Positions 1 to 13,739 of a DNA stretch of 64,000 bases are shown here, piece after piece (the stretch's first letter is position 1; each line of letters begins with the position of its first letter). This DNA is from Perca fluviatilis (lineage: Eukaryota; Chordata; Actinopteri; Perciformes; Percidae). A program made the translations under genes and the position numbers. The stretch spans positions 38,727,704 to 38,791,703 of the forward strand of contig NC_053116.1 of NCBI RefSeq assembly GCF_010015445.1, in the 5' to 3' direction. Under the pieces are notes generated by a model, which saw only the letters and a list, made by a program, of their open reading frames with translations, was not told the DNA's origin and ran no database searches.

Positions 1-927
1 TTGGACCGCCCCCTATGTTTAAGCCACGCCCCCTTTCATAACTGGTGACCTGTTTAAGGTACAGTCTTATGTAACGTATCAATGATCTGAGCAGAGACTT
101 CCTTATTCATTGGTCATGGTTTGGACCGCCCTATGCTTAAGCCACGCCCCCTTTCATAACATTTGAACCATTTCAGGTAGATCCTTGCGTGAGGTATCAT
201 TAAACTCAGCAGACTTCCTTCTTCATTGGTGATGGTTTGGCCCGCCCCCCTATGTTTAAGCCACGCCCCCTTTCATAACTGGTGACCTGTTTAAGGTAGA
301 GTCTTATGTAACGTATCAATGATCTGAGCAGAGACTTCCTTATTCATTGGTGATGGTTTGGCCCGCCCCCTATGTTTAAGCCACGCCCCCTTTCATAACT
401 GGTGAGCTGTTTAAGGTAGAGTCTTATGTAGCGTATCAATGATCTCAGCAGAGACTTCCTTTTTAATTGGTAATGGTTTGACCCGCCCCTATGTTTAAGC
501 CACGCCATCTTTCATAACATTTCAACCGTTTAAGGTATACCCTTGTGTGAGGTATCATTGAACTCAGCAGAGACTTCCTTCTTCATTGGTTATGGTTTGG
601 CCCGCCCCCCTACGTTTAAGCCACGCCCCCTTTTCATAACTGGTGACCTGTTTAAGGTAGAGTCTTATGTAACGTATCAATGATTTGAGCAGAGACTTCC
701 TTATTCATTGGTCTTGGTTTGGACCGCCCCTATGCTTAAGCCACGCCCCTTTCATAACATTTGAACCATTTCAGATAGACCCTTGTGTGAGGTATCATTG
801 AACTCAGCAGAGACTTCCTTCTTCATTGGTTATGGTTTGGCCCGCCCCCCTATGTTTAAGCCACGCCCCCTTCCATAACTGGTGACCTGTTTAAGGTAGA
901 GTCTTATGTAACTGTTCAATGATCTGA

Positions 928-1010
928 GCACAGACTTCCTTATTCATTGTTCATGGTTTGGACCGCCCCCTATGCTTAAGCCACGCCCCTTTCATACCAT
1001 TTGAATCTGA
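928..1010 (+). repeat. Exemplar short monomer (83 bp) with a fixed deletion junction
   Basis: Here TTTCATACCATTTGAA joins directly to TCTGAGCAGAGAC. About 37 bp of the variable middle are lost compared with full monomers. TGA(A) occurs at both sides of the missing stretch in a full unit, consistent with microhomology-mediated or slippage deletion. The same junction recurs near 1,560, 2,238, 10,097, 12,437, 13,369, 14,635, 18,048, 21,386, 25,790, 31,742, 34,789, 38,610, 48,888, 50,770, 52,324, 53,247, 55,138 and 56,690. It was therefore probably made once and spread by block duplication. Confidence 0.85.
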
Positions 1011-1169
1011 GCAGAGACTTCCTTATTCATTGGTCATGGTTTGGACCGCCCCCTATGCTTAAGCCACGCCCCTTTCATAACATTTGAACCATTTCAGATA
1101 GACCCTTGTGTGAGGTATCATTGAACTCAGCAGAGACTTCCTTCTTCATTGGTCATGGTTTGGACCGCC

Positions 1170-2510
1170 CCTATGCTTAACGCCCGCCCTTTCAGAGCTA
1201 ATGAAACGTATGACAAAGAGTCTTGTGTGAGGTATCGTTGAACTCAGCAGAAATTTCATTCTTCATTGGTGATGGGTGACCCGCCCCTAAGCTTTAGCCA
1301 CGCCCCCTTTTATAACTATTGACCCGTTTGATGTAGACCCTTGTGTGAGGTATCATTGAACTCAGCAGAGACTTCCTTCTTCATTGGTTATGGTTTGGCC
1401 CGCCCCCCTATGTTCAAGCCATGCCCCCTTCCATAACTGGTGACCTGTTTAAGGTAGAGTCTTATGTAACTGTTCAATGATCTGAGCACAGACTTCCTTA
1501 TTCATTGTTCATGGTTTGGACCGCCCCCTATGCTTAAGCCACGCCCCTTTCATACCATTTGAATCTTAGCAGAGACTTCCTTATTCATTGTTCATGGTTT
1601 GGACCGCCCCATATGCTTAAGCCACGCCCCTTTCATAACATTTGAACCATTTCAGGTAGACCCTTGTGTGAGGTATCATTGAACTCAGCAGAGACTTCCT
1701 TCTTCATTGGTGATGGTTGTACCCGCCCCCTAAGATTAAGCCACGCCCCCTTTTATAACTAATGACCCGTTTTATGTAGACCCTTTTGTGAGGTATCATT
1801 GAACTCAGCAGAGACTTCCTTCTTCATTGGTGATGGTTTGGACCGCCCTATGCTTAAAGCGACGCCCTTTCAGAGCTAATGAAACGTATGACAAAGAGTC
1901 TTCTGTGAGGTATCGTTGAACTCAGCAGAAATTTCATTCTTTATTGGTGATGGAGTGACCCGCCCCTAAGCTTTAGCCACGCCCCCTTTATAACTATTGA
2001 CCCGTTTGATGTAGACCCTTGTGTGAGGTATCATTGAACTCAGCAGAGACTTCCTTCTTCATTGGTTATGGTTTGGCCCCGCCCTATGTTCAAGCCACGC
2101 CCCTTCCATAACTGGTGACCTGTTTAAGGTAGAGTCTTATGTAACTGTTCAATGATCTGAGCACAAACTTCCTTATTCATTGTTCATGGTTGGACCGCAT
2201 CGTCGCAAACCGCCACGCGGCCCCCTTTCATACCATTTGAATCTGAGCAGAGACTTCCTTATTCATTGTTCATGGTTTGGACCGCCCCATATAGTTAAGC
2301 CACGCCCCTTTCATAACATTTGAACCATTTCAGGTAGACCCTTGTGTGAGGTATCATTGAACTCAGCAGAGACTTCCTTCTTCATTGGTGATGGTTGTAC
2401 CCGCCCCCTAAGATTAAGCCACGCCCCGTTTTATAACTAATGACCCGTTTTATGTAGACCCTTGTGTGAGGTATCATTGAACTCAGCAGAGACTTCCTTC
2501 TTTATTGGTT
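1170..2510 (+). repeat. Tandem duplication of a block of about 678 bp
   Basis: Diagnostic variants recur in the same order about 677 bp apart. They include AGCTAATGAAACG (1,198 and 1,875), the short-monomer junction (1,560 and 2,238), ACCGCCCCATAT (1,604 and 2,281) and GGTTGTACCCGCC (1,713 and 2,392). The second copy carries a scrambled C-rich patch near 2,197-2,222. Edges are approximate, set by where the marker order stops matching. Confidence 0.7.
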
Positions 2511-2607
2511 ATGGTTTGGTCCGCCCCCCTATGTTTAAGCCACGCCCCCTTTTCATAACTGGTGACCTGTTTAAGGTAGAGTATTATGTAACGTATCAAT
2601 GATCTGA

Positions 2608-2727
2608 GCAGAGACTTCCTTATTCATTGGTCATGGTTTGGACCGCCCCCTATGCTTAAGCCACGCCCCCTTTCATAACTGGTGACCTGTTTAAGGTAGA
2701 GTCTTATGTAACGTATCAATGATCTGA
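2608..2727 (+). repeat. Exemplar monomer, subtype A (120 bp)
   Basis: This is a clean 120 bp unit. It is marked by CTTATTCATTGGTCATGG, GACCGCCCCCTATGCTTAAG, TAACTGGTGACCTG, AGAGTCTTATGTAACG and the end CAATGATCTGA. CTTAAG is an AflII site, present in monomers with GCTTAAGCC but not in those with GTTTAAGCC. Subtype A alternates irregularly with the B group across the whole array. Confidence 0.9.
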
Positions 2728-3669
2728 GCAGAGACTTCCTTCTTTATTGGTTATGGTTTGGTCCGCCCCTATTTTTAAAGCCACGCCTTTTCGTATACTG
2801 GTGACCTGTTTAAGGTAGAGTTATTATGTAACGTATCAATGATCTGAGCAGAGACTTCCTTCTTCATTGGTGATGGTTGTACCCGCCCCTAAGATTAAGC
2901 CACGCCCCCTTTTATAACTAATGACCCCGTTTTATGTAGACCCTTTGGTGAGGGGTATCATTGAACTCAGCAGAGACTTCCTTCTTCATTGGTGATGGTT
3001 TGGACCGCCCCTATAGCGGCGGCGACCCTTTCAGAGCTAATGAAACGTATGACAAAGAGTCTTGTGTGAGGTATCGTTGAACTCAGCAGAAATTTCATTC
3101 TTCATTGGTGATGGGTACCGCCCCCTAAGCTTTAGCCACGCCCCCTTTATAACTAATGACCCGTTTTATGTAGACCCTTGTGTGAGGTATCATTGAACTC
3201 AGGAGAGACTTCCTTCTTCATTGGTGATGGTTTGGCCCGCCCTATGTTTTAAGCCACGCCATCTTTCATAACATTTCAACCGTTTAAGGTATACCCTTGT
3301 GTGAGGTATCATTGAACTCAGCAGAGACTTCCTTCTTTATTGGTTATGGTTTGGTCCGCCCCCCTATGTTTAAGCCACGCCCCCTTTTCATAACTGGTGA
3401 CCTGTTTAAGGTAGAGTATTATGTAACGTATCAATGATCTGAGCAGAGACTTCCTTATTCATTGGTCATGGTTTGGACCGCCCCCTATGCTTAAGCCACG
3501 CCCCCTTTCATAACTGGTGACCTGTTTAAGGTAGACTCTTATGTAACGTATCAATGATCTGAGCAGAGACTTCCCTTATTCATTGGTCTTGGTTTGGACC
3601 GCCCCTATGCTTAAGCCACGCCCCCTTTTCATAACATTTGAACCATTTCAGATAGACCCTTGTGTGAGG

Positions 3670-3738
3670 TGCATAGACCTCACCTGATACTTTCTTTTTA
3701 GTCTGGCTGAACTTCAATTGAGCCTTTGTTCCCCCCCT
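3670..3738. other. Patch of about 65 bp that does not match the satellite
   Basis: Between TTGTGTGAGG and TCTTAAGCCACGCC the expected monomer sequence is replaced by a similar length of unrelated sequence containing GCATAGACCTCACC and CTTTTTAGTCTGGCTG. I do not recognise it. It could be a small insertion-replacement, gene conversion from elsewhere, or a bad consensus patch. Confidence 0.5.
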
Positions 3739-4389
3739 CTTAAGCCACGCCCCTTTCATAACTGGTGACCTGTTTAAGGTACAGTTTATGTAACGTTATC
3801 AATGATCTGAGCAGAGACTTCCTTATTCATTGGTCATGGTTTGGACCGCCCTTTGTAAGCCACGCCCCTTTCATAACATTTGAACCATTTCAGGTAGATC
3901 CTTGCGTGAGGTATCATTAAACTCAGCAGACTTCCTTCTTCATTGGTGATGGTTTGGCCCGCCCCCCTATGTTTAAGCCACGCCCCCTTTCATAACTGGT
4001 GACCTGTTTAAGGTAGAGTCTTATGTAACGTATCAATGATCTGAGCAGAGACTTCCTTCTTTATTGGTTATGGTTTGGTCCGCCCCCCTATGTTTAAGCC
4101 ACGCCCCCTTTTCATAACTGGTGACCTGTTTAAGGTAGAGTATTATGTAACGTATCAATGATCTGAGCAGAGACTTCCTTCTTCATTGGTGATGGTTGTA
4201 CCCGCCCCCTAAGATTAAGCCACGCACCCTTTTATAACTAATGACCCGTTTTATGTAGACCCTTTTGTGAGGTATCATTGAACTCAGCAGAGACTTCCTT
4301 CTTCATTGGTGATGGTTTGGACCGCCCCCCCCTTTCAGAGCTAATGAAACGTATGACAAAGAGTCTTGTGTGAGGTATCGTTGAACTCA

Positions 4390-4509
4390 GCAGAAATTTC
4401 ATTCTTCATTGGTGATGGAGTGACCCGCCCCCTAAGCTTTAGCCACGCCCCCTTTTATAACTAATGACCCGTTTTATGTAGACCCTTGTGTGAGGTATCA
4501 TTGAACTCA
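4390..4509 (+). repeat. Exemplar monomer, subtype C (120 bp)
   Basis: This subtype is marked by GCAGAAATTTCATTC, GATGGAGTGACCCG, CTAAGCTTTAGCCACG and TTTTATAACTAATGACCCG. It usually follows a shortened monomer that contains TTTCAGAGCTAATGAAACG and ATGACAAAGAGTCTTG, so the two act as a paired module. The pair recurs many times, for example near 1,870-2,010, 16,140, 19,930-20,090, 36,680, 50,400 and 54,770. Confidence 0.85.
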
Positions 4510-4628
4510 GCAGAGACTTCCTTCTTCATTGGTGATGGTTTGGCCCGCCCCTATGTTTAAGCCACGCCATCTTTCATAACATTTCAACCGTTTAAGGTAT
4601 ACCCTTGTGTGAGGTATCATTGAACTCA
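4510..4628 (+). repeat. Exemplar monomer, subtype B (119 bp)
   Basis: This unit differs from subtype A by CTTCTTCATTGGTGATGG, GGCCCGCCCC, ATGTTTAAGCCACGCCATC, CATTTCAACCG, TATACCCTTGTGTGAGG and the end CATTGAACTCA. A sister form has CATTTGAACCATTTCAGG with TAGACCCTTG or TAGATCCTTG. The lengths match subtype A with a few small indels, so the subtypes are diverged copies of one ancestral unit. Confidence 0.88.
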
Positions 4629-6779
4629 GCAGAGACTTCCTTCTTTATTGGTTATGGTTTGGTCCGCCCCCCTATGTTTAAGCCACGCCCCCTTTTCATA
4701 ACTGGTGACCTGTTTAAGGTAGAGTATTATGTAACGTATCAATGATCTGAGCAGAGACTTCCTTATTCATTGGTCATGGTTTGGACCGCCCCCTATGCTT
4801 AAGCCACGCCCCCTTTCATAACATTTGAACCATTTCAGATAGACCCTTGTGTGAGGTATCATTGAACTCAGCAGAGACTTCCTTCTTCATTGGTGATGGT
4901 TTGGCCCGCCCCTATGTTTAAGCCACGCCATCTTTCATAACATTTCAACCGTTTAAGGTATACCCTTGTGTGAGGTATCATTGAACTCAGCAGAGACTTC
5001 CTTCTTCATTGGTGATGGTTGTACCCGCCCCCTAAGATTAAGCAACGCCCCCTTTTATAACTAATGACCCGTTTTATGTAGACCCTTGTGTGAGGTATCA
5101 TTGAACTCAGCAGAGACTTCCTTCTTCATTGGTGATGGTTTGGCCCGCCCCTATGTTTAAGCCACGCCATCTTTTATAACATTTCAACCGTTTAAGGTAT
5201 ACCCTTGTGTGAGGTATCATTGAACTCAGCAGAGACTTCCTTCTTCATTGGTTATGGTTTGGCCCGCCCCTCTACGTTTAAGCCACGCCCCCTTTTCATA
5301 ACTGGTGACCTGTTTAAGGTAGAGTCTTATGTAACGTATCAATGATCTGAGCAGAGACTTCCTTATTCATTGGTCTTGGTTTGGACCGCCCCTATGTTTA
5401 AGACACGCCCCCTTTCATAACTGGTGACCTGTTTAAGGTACAGTCTTATGTAACGTATCAATGATCTGAGCAGAGACTTCCTTATTCATTGGTCATGGTT
5501 TGGACCGCCCCCTATGCTTAAGCCACGCCACCTTTCATAACATTTGAACCATTTCAGGTAGATCCTTGCGTGAGGTATCATTAAACTCAGCAAAGACTTC
5601 CTTTTTAATTGGTAATGGTTTGACCCGCCCCTATGTTTAAGCCACGCCCCCTTTCATAACTGGTGACCTGTTTAAGGTACAGTCTTATGTAACGTATCAA
5701 TGATCTGAGCAGAGACTTCCTTATTCATTGGTCATGGTTTGGACCGCCCCCTATGCTTAAGCCACGCCCCCTTTCATAACTGGTGACCTGTTTAAGGTAG
5801 AGTCTTATGTAACTGTTCAATGATCTGAGCACAGACTTCCTTATTCATTGTTCATGGTTTGAACCGCCCCCTATGCTTAAGCCATTCCCCTTTCATACCA
5901 TTTGCACCATTTCAGGTAGACCCTTGTGTGAGGTATCATTGAACTCAGCAGAGACTTCCTTCTTCATTGGTGATGGTTGTACCCGCCCCCTAAGATTAAG
6001 CCATGCCCCCTTTTATAACTAATGACCCGTTTGATGTAGACTCTTGTGTGAGGTATCGTTGAACTCAGCAGAGACTTCCTTCTTCATTGGTGATGGTTTG
6101 GCCCGCCCCCCTACGTTTAAGCCACGCCCCCTTTTCATAACTGGTGACCTGTTTAAGGTAGAGTCTTATGTAACGTATCAATGATCTGAGCAGAGACTTC
6201 CTTATTCATTGGTCATGGTTTGGACCGCCCCCTATGCTTAAGCCACGCCCCCTTTCATAACTGGTGACCTGTTTAAGGTAGAGTCTTATGTAACTGTTCA
6301 ATGATCTGAGCACAGACTTCCTTATTCATTGTTCATGGTTTGGACCGCCCCCTATGCTTAAGCCACGCCCCTTTCATACCATTTGAACCATTTCAGGTAG
6401 ACCCTTGTGTGAGGTATCATTGAACTCAGCAGAGACTTCCTTCTTCATTGGTGATGGTTGTACCCGCCCCCTAAGATTAAGCCATGCCCCCTTTTATAAC
6501 TAATGACCCGTTTGATGTAGACTCTTGTGTGAGGTATCATTGAACTCAGCAGAGACTTCCTTCTTCATTGGTGATGGTTTGGCCCGCCCCCCTACGTTTA
6601 AGCCACGCCCCTTTTCATAACTGGTGACCTGTTTAAGGTAGAGTCTTATGTAACGTATCAATGATCTGAGCAGAGACTTCCTTATTCATTGGTCATGGTT
6701 TGGACCGCCCCCTATGCTTAAGCCACGCCCCTTTCATAACTGTTGACCTGTTTAAGGTAGAGTCTTATGTAACGTATCA

Positions 6780-9580
6780 ATGATCTGAGCAGAGACTTCC
6801 TTATTCATTGGTCATGGTTTGGACCGCCCCTATGCTTAAGCCACGCCCCTTTCATAACATTTGAACCATTTCAGATAGACCCTTGTGTGAGGTATCATTG
6901 AACTCAGCAGACTTCCTTCTTCATTGGTGATGGTTTGGCCCGCCCCCCTATGTTTAAGCCACGCCCCCTTTCATAACTGGTGACCTGTTTAAGGTAGAGT
7001 CTTATGTAACGTATCAATGATCTCAGCAGAGACTTCCTTTTTAATTGGTAATGGTTTGACCCGCCCCCTATGCTTAAGCCACGCCCCTTTCATACCATTT
7101 GAACCATTTCAGGTAGACCCTTGTGTGAGGTATCATCTAACTCAGCAGAGACTTCCTTCTTCATTGGTGATGGTTTGGCCCGCCCCTATGTTTAAGCCAC
7201 GCCATCTTTCATAACATTTCAACCGTTTAAGGTATACCCTTGTGTGAGGTGTCATTGAACTCAGCAGAGACTTCCTTCTTCATTGGCTATGGTTTGGCCC
7301 GCCCCCCCTACGTTTAAGCCACGCCCCCTTTTCATAACTGGTGACCTGTTTAAGGTAGAGTCTTATGTAACGTATCAATGATCTGAGCAGAGACTTCCTT
7401 ATTCATTGGTCTTGGTTTGGACCCCCCCTATGTTTAAGCCACGCCCCCTTTCATAACTGGTGACCTGTTTAAGGTACAGTCTTATGTAACGTATCAATGA
7501 TCTGAGCAGAGACTTCCTTATTCATTGGTCATGGTTTGGACCGCCCCTATGCTTAAGCCACGCCCCCTTTCATAACTGGTGACCTGTTTAAGGTAGAGTC
7601 TTATGCGTAGTATCAATGATCTGAGCAGAGACTTCCTTATTCATTGGTCATGGTTTGGACCGCCCCTATGCTTAAGCCACGCCCCTTTCATAACATTTTG
7701 AACCATTTCAGATAGACCCTTGTGTGAGGTATCATTGAACTCAGCAGACTTCCTTCTTCATTGGTGATGGTTTGGCCCGCCCCCCTATGTTTAAGCCACG
7801 CCCCCTTTCATAACTGGTGAGCTGTTTAAGGTAGAGTCTTATGTAGCGTATCAATGATCTCAGCAGAGACTTCCTTTTTAATTGGTAATTGTTTGACCCG
7901 CCCCCTATGCTTAAGCCACGCCCCTTTCATACCATTTGAACCATTTCAGGTAGACCCTTGTGTGAGGTATCATTGAACTCAGCAGAGACTTCCTTCTTCA
8001 TTGGTGATGGTTTGGCCCGCCCCTATGTTTAAGCCACGCCATCTTTCATAACATTTCAACCGTTTAAGGTATACCCTTGTGTGAGGTATCATTGAACTCA
8101 GCAGAGACTTCCTTCTTCATTGGTTATGGTTTGGCCCGCCCCCCTACGTTTAAGCCACGCCCCTTTTCATAAGTGGTGACCTGTTTAAGGTAGAGTCTTA
8201 TGTAACGTATCAATGATCTGAGCAGAGACTTCCTTATTCATTGGTCATGGTTTGGACCGCCCCCTATGCTTAAGCCACGCCCCCTTTCATAACATTTGAA
8301 CCATTTCAGATAGACCCTTGTGTGAGGTATCATTGAACTCAGCAGACTTCCTTCTTCATTGGTGATGGTTTGGCCCGCCCCCCTATGTTTAAGCCACGCC
8401 CCCTTTCATAACTGGTGACCTGTTTAAGGTAGAGTCTTATGTAACGTATCAATGATCTCAGCAGAGACTTCCTTTTTAATTGGTAATGGTTTGACCCGCC
8501 CCCTATGCTTAAGCCACGCCCCTTTCATACCATTTGAACCATTTCAGGTAGACCCTTGTGTGAGGTATCATCTAACTCAGCAGAGACTTCCTTCTTCATT
8601 GGTGATGGTTTGGCCCGCCCCTATGTTTAAGCCACGCCATCTTTCATAACATTTCAACCGTTTAAGGTATACCCTTGTGTGAGGTGTCATTGAACTCAGC
8701 AGAGACTTCCTTCTTCATTGGCTATGGTTTGGCCCGCCCCCCCTACGTTTAAGCCACGCCCCCTTTTCATAACTGGTGACCTGTTTAAGGTAGAGTCTTA
8801 TGTAACGTATCAATGATCTGAGCAGAGACTTCCTTATTCATTGGTCTTGGTTTGGACCGCCCCCTATGTTTAAGCCACGCCCCCTTTCATAACTGGTGAC
8901 CTGTTTAAGGTACAGTCTTATGTAACGTATCAATGATCTGAGCAGAGACTTCCTTATTCATTGGTCATGGTTTGGACCGCCCCTATGCTTAAGCCACGCC
9001 CCCTTTCATAACTGGTGACCTGTTTAAGGTAGAGTCTTATGTAACGTATCAATGATCTGAGCAGAGACTTCCTTATTCATTGGTCATGGTTTGGACCGCC
9101 CCCTATGCTTAAGCCACGCCCCCTTTCATAACATTTGAACCATTTCAGATAGACCCTTGTGTGAGGTATCATTGAACTCAGTAGACTTCTTTCTTCATTG
9201 GTGATGGTTTGGCCCGCCCCCCTATGTTTAAGCCACGCCCCCTTTCATAACTGGTGAGCTGTTTAAGGTAGAGTCTTATGTAGCGTATCAATGATCTCAG
9301 CAGAGACTTCCTTTTAATTGGTAATTGTTTGACCCGGCCTAATGCTTAAGCCACGCCCTTTCTTTCATACCATTTGAACCATTTCAGGTAGACCCTTGTG
9401 TGAGGTATCATTGAACTCAGCAGAGACTTCCTTCTTCATTGGTGATGGTTTGGCCCGCCCCTATGTTTAAGCCACGCCATCTTTCATAACATTTCAACCG
9501 TTTAAGGTATACCCTTGTGTGAGGTATCATTGAACTCAGCAGAGACTTCCTTCTTCATTGGTTATGGTTTGGCCCGCCCC
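6780..9580 (+). repeat. Tandem duplication of a 12-monomer block (about 1,435 bp)
   Basis: The segment from about 6,780 to 8,145 is repeated from about 8,217 to 9,580. A 195 bp stretch at 7,017-7,214 is repeated at 8,452-8,649 with the same translation, giving an offset of exactly 1,435. The AGCAG-ACTTCC variant, which lacks the usual AGA, appears near 6,905, 7,746, 8,346 and 9,182. Its alternating spacing of about 840 and 600 again sums to about 1,440. Confidence 0.8.
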
Positions 9581-12500
9581 CCTATGTTTAAGCCACGCCC
9601 CCTTCCATAACTGGTGACCTGTTTAAGGTAGAGTCTTATGTAACTGTTCAATGATCTGAGCACAGACTTCCTTATTCATTGTTCATGGTTTGGACCGCCC
9701 CCTATGCTTAAGCCACGCCCCCTTTTCATAAGTGGTGACCTGTTTAAGGTAGAGTCTTATGTAACGTATCAATGATCTGAGCAGAGACTTCCTTATTCAT
9801 TGGTCTTGGTTTGGACCGCCCCCTATGCTTAAGCCACGCCCCCTTTCATAACATTTGAACCATTTCAGATAGACCCTTGTGTGAGGTATCATTGAACTCA
9901 GCAGAGACTTCCTTCTTCATTGGTTATGGTTTGGCCCGCCCCCCTATGTTTAAGCCACGCCCCCTTCCATAACTGGTGACCTGTTTAAGGTAGAGTCTTA
10001 TGTAACTGTTCAATGATCTGAGCACAGACTTCCTTATTCATTGTTCATGGTTTGGACCGCCCCCTATGCTTAAGCCACGCCCCTTTCATACCATTTGAAT
10101 CTGAGCAGAGACTTCCTTATTCATTGGTCATGGTTTGGACCGCCCCCTATGCTTAAGCCACGCCCCCTTTCATAACATTTGAACCATTTCAGATAGACCC
10201 TTGTGTGAGGTATCATTGAACTCAGCAGAGACTTCCTTCTTCATTGGTCATGGTTTGGACCGCCCCCTATGCTTAAGCGACGCCCCTTTCAGAGCTAATG
10301 AAACGTATGACAAAGAGTCTTGTGTGAGGTATCGTTGAACTCAGCAGAGACTTCCTTCTTCATTGGTGATGGTTGTACCCGCCCCCTAAGATTAAGCCAC
10401 GCCCCCTTTTATAACTAATGACCCGTTTTATGTAGACCCTTGTGTGAGGTATCATTGAACTCAGCAGAGACTTCCTTCTTCATTGGTGATGGTTTGGCCC
10501 GCCCCTATGTTTAAGCCACGCCATCTTTCATAACATTTCAACCGTTTAAGGTATACCCTTGTGTGAGGTATCATTGAACTCAGCAGAGACTTCCTTCTTC
10601 ATTGGTCATGGTTTGGACCGCCCCTATGCTTAAGCCACGCCCCTTTCATAACTGGTGACCTGTTTAAGGTAGAGTCTTATGTAACGTATCAATGATCTGA
10701 GCAGAGACTTCCTTATTCATTGGTCATGGTTTGGACCGCCCCCACCTGTTAAGCCACGCCCCCTTTCATAACATTTGAACCATTTCAGATAGACCCTTGT
10801 GTGAGGTATCATTGAACTCAGCAGAGACATCCTTCTTCATTGGTGATGGTTTGGCCCGCCCCCCTATTTTTAAGCCACGCCCCCTTTCATAACTGGTGAC
10901 CTGTTTAAGGTAGAATCTTATTTAACATATCAATGATCTCAGCAGAGACTTCCTTTTTAATTGGTAATGGTTTGACCCGCCCCCTATGCTTAAGCCACGC
11001 CCCTTTCATACCATTTGAACCATTTCAGGTAGACCCTTGTGTGAGGTATCATTGAACTCAGCAGAGACTTCCTTCTTCATTGGTGATGGTTTGGCCCGCC
11101 CCTATGTTTAAGCCACGCCATCTTTCATAACATTTCAACCGTTTAAGGTATACCCTTGTGTGAGGTATCATTGAACTCAGCAGAGACTTCCTTCTTCATT
11201 GGTTATGGTTTGGCCCGCCCCCCTACGTTTAAGCCACGCCCCCTTTTCATAACTGGTGACCTGTTTAAGGTAGAGTCTTATGTAACGTATCAATGATCTG
11301 AGCAGAGACTTCCTTATTCATTGGTCTTGGTTTGGACCGCCCCCTATGTTTAAGCCACGCCCCCTTTCATAACTGGTGACCTGTTTAAGGTAGAGTCTTA
11401 TGTAAGGTATCAATGATCTCAGCAGAGACTTCCTTTTTAATTGGTAATGGTTTGACCCGCCCCCTATGCTTAAGCCACGCCCCTTTTCACAGCTAATGTA
11501 TGACAAAGAGTTTTTGTGTGGTATCGTTGAACTCAGCAGAAATTTCATTCTTCATTGGTGATGGGTGACCCGCCCCTAAGCTTTAGCCACGACCCTTTTA
11601 TAACTAATGACCTGTTTGATGTAGACCCTTGTGTGAGGGTATCATTAAACTCAGCAGAGACTTCCTTTTATTTGGTAATGGTTTGACCCGCCCTATGCTT
11701 TAAGCGGCGCCCCTTTCAGAGCTAATGAAACGTATGACAAAGAGTCTTGTGTGAGGTATCGTTGAACTCAGCAGAAATTTCATTCTTCATTGGTGATGGA
11801 GTGACCCGCTCCGCTTTAGCCACGCCCCCTTTTATAACTATTGACCCATTTGATGTAGACCCTTGTGTGAGGTATCATTGAACTCAGCAGAGACTTCCTT
11901 CTTCATTGGTTATGGTTTGGCCCGCCCCCCTATGTTTAAGCCACGCCCCCTTTCATAACTGGTGACCTGTTTAAGGTAGAGTCTTATGTAACTGTTCAAT
12001 GATCTGAGCACAGACTTCCTTATTCATTGTTCATGGTTTGGACCGCCCCTATGCTTAAGCCACGCCCCTTTCATACCATTTGAACCATTTCAGGTAGACC
12101 CTTGTGTGAGGTATCATTGAACTCAGCAGAGACTTCCTTCTTCATTGGTGATGGTTGTACCCGCCCCCTAAGATTAAGCCATGCCCCCTTTTATAACTAA
12201 TGACCCGTTTGATGTAGACCCTTGTGTGAGGTATCATTGAACTCAGCAGAGACTTCCTTCTTCATTGGTGATGGTTTGGCCCGCCCCCCTATGTTAAAGC
12301 CACGCCCCCTTCCATAACTGGTGACCTGTTTAAGGTAGAGTCTTATGTAACTGTTCAATGATCTGAGCACAGACTTCCTTATTCATTGTTCATGGTTTGG
12401 ACCGCCCCCTATGCTTAAGCCACGCCCCTTTCATACCATTTGAATCTGAGCAGAGACTTCCTTATTCATTGGTCATGGTTTGGACCGCCCCCTTATGCTT

Positions 12501-13739
12501 AAGCCACGCCCCCTTCATAACATTTGAACCATTTCAGATAGACCCTTGTGTGAGGTAGTCATTGAACTCAGCAGAGACTTCCTTCTTCATTGGTTATGGT
12601 TGGGCCCCCCTATGTTTAAGCCACGCCCCCTTTCATAACTAGTGACCTGTTTAAGGTAGAGTCTTATGTAACGTATCAATGATCTCAGCAGAGACTTCCT
12701 TTTTAATTGGTAATGGTTTGACCCGCCCCCTATGCTTAAGCCACGCCCCTTTCATACCATTTGAACCATTTCAGGTAGACCCTTGTGTGAGGTATCATTG
12801 AACTCAGCAGAGACTTCCTTCTTCATTGGTGAAGGTTTGGCCCGCCCCTATGTTTAAGCCACGCCATCTTTCATAACATTTCAACCGTTTAAGGTATACC
12901 CTTGTGTGAGGTATCATTGAACTCAGCAGAGACTTCCTTCTTCATTGGTTATGGTTTGGCACGCCCCCCTACGTTTAAGCCACGCCCCCTTTTCATAACT
13001 GGTGACCTGTTTAAGGTAGAGTCTTATGTAACGTATCAATGATCTGAGCAGAGACTTCCTTATTCATTGGTCTTGGTGTGGACCGCCCCCTATGTTTAAG
13101 CCACGCCCCCTTTCATAACTGGTGACCTGTTTAAGGTACAGTCTTATGTAACGTATCATTGAACTCAGCAGAGACTTCCTTCTTCATTGGTTATGGTTTG
13201 GCCCGCCCCCCTATGTTTAAGCCACGCCCCTTCCATAACTGGTGACCTGTTTAAGGTAGAGTCTTATGTAACTGTTCAATGATCTGAGCACAGACTTCCT
13301 TATTCATTGTTCATGGTTTGGACCGCCCCCTATGCTTAAGCCACGCCCCTTTCATACCATTTGAATCTGAGCAGAGACTTCCTTATTCATTGGTCATGGT
13401 TTGGACCGCCCCCTATGCTTAAGCCACGCCCCTTTCATACCATTTGAACCATTTCAGGTAGACCCTTGTGTGAGGTATCATTGAACTCAGCAGAGACTTC
13501 CTTCTTCATTGGTGATGGTTTGGCCCGCCCCTATGTTTAAGCCACGCGCACCTTTCATAACACTTACACCTTTTAAGGTATACCCTTGTGTGAGGTATCA
13601 TTGAACTCAGCAGAGACTTCCTTCTTCATTGGTTATGGTTTGGCCCGCCCCCCTACGTTTAAGCCACGCCCCCTTTTCATAACTGGTGACCTGTTTAAGG
13701 TAGAGTCTTATGTAACGTATCAATGATCTGAGCAGAGAC

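Noticed and set aside
7017..7214. Open frames of 60-89 codons throughout the satellite, some with the same translation repeated (also 8,452, 13,748, 30,844, 37,060)
   Set aside because: They are translations of the 120 bp monomer, whose length is a multiple of three. They occur on both strands, break at any indel, and resemble no protein family I know.
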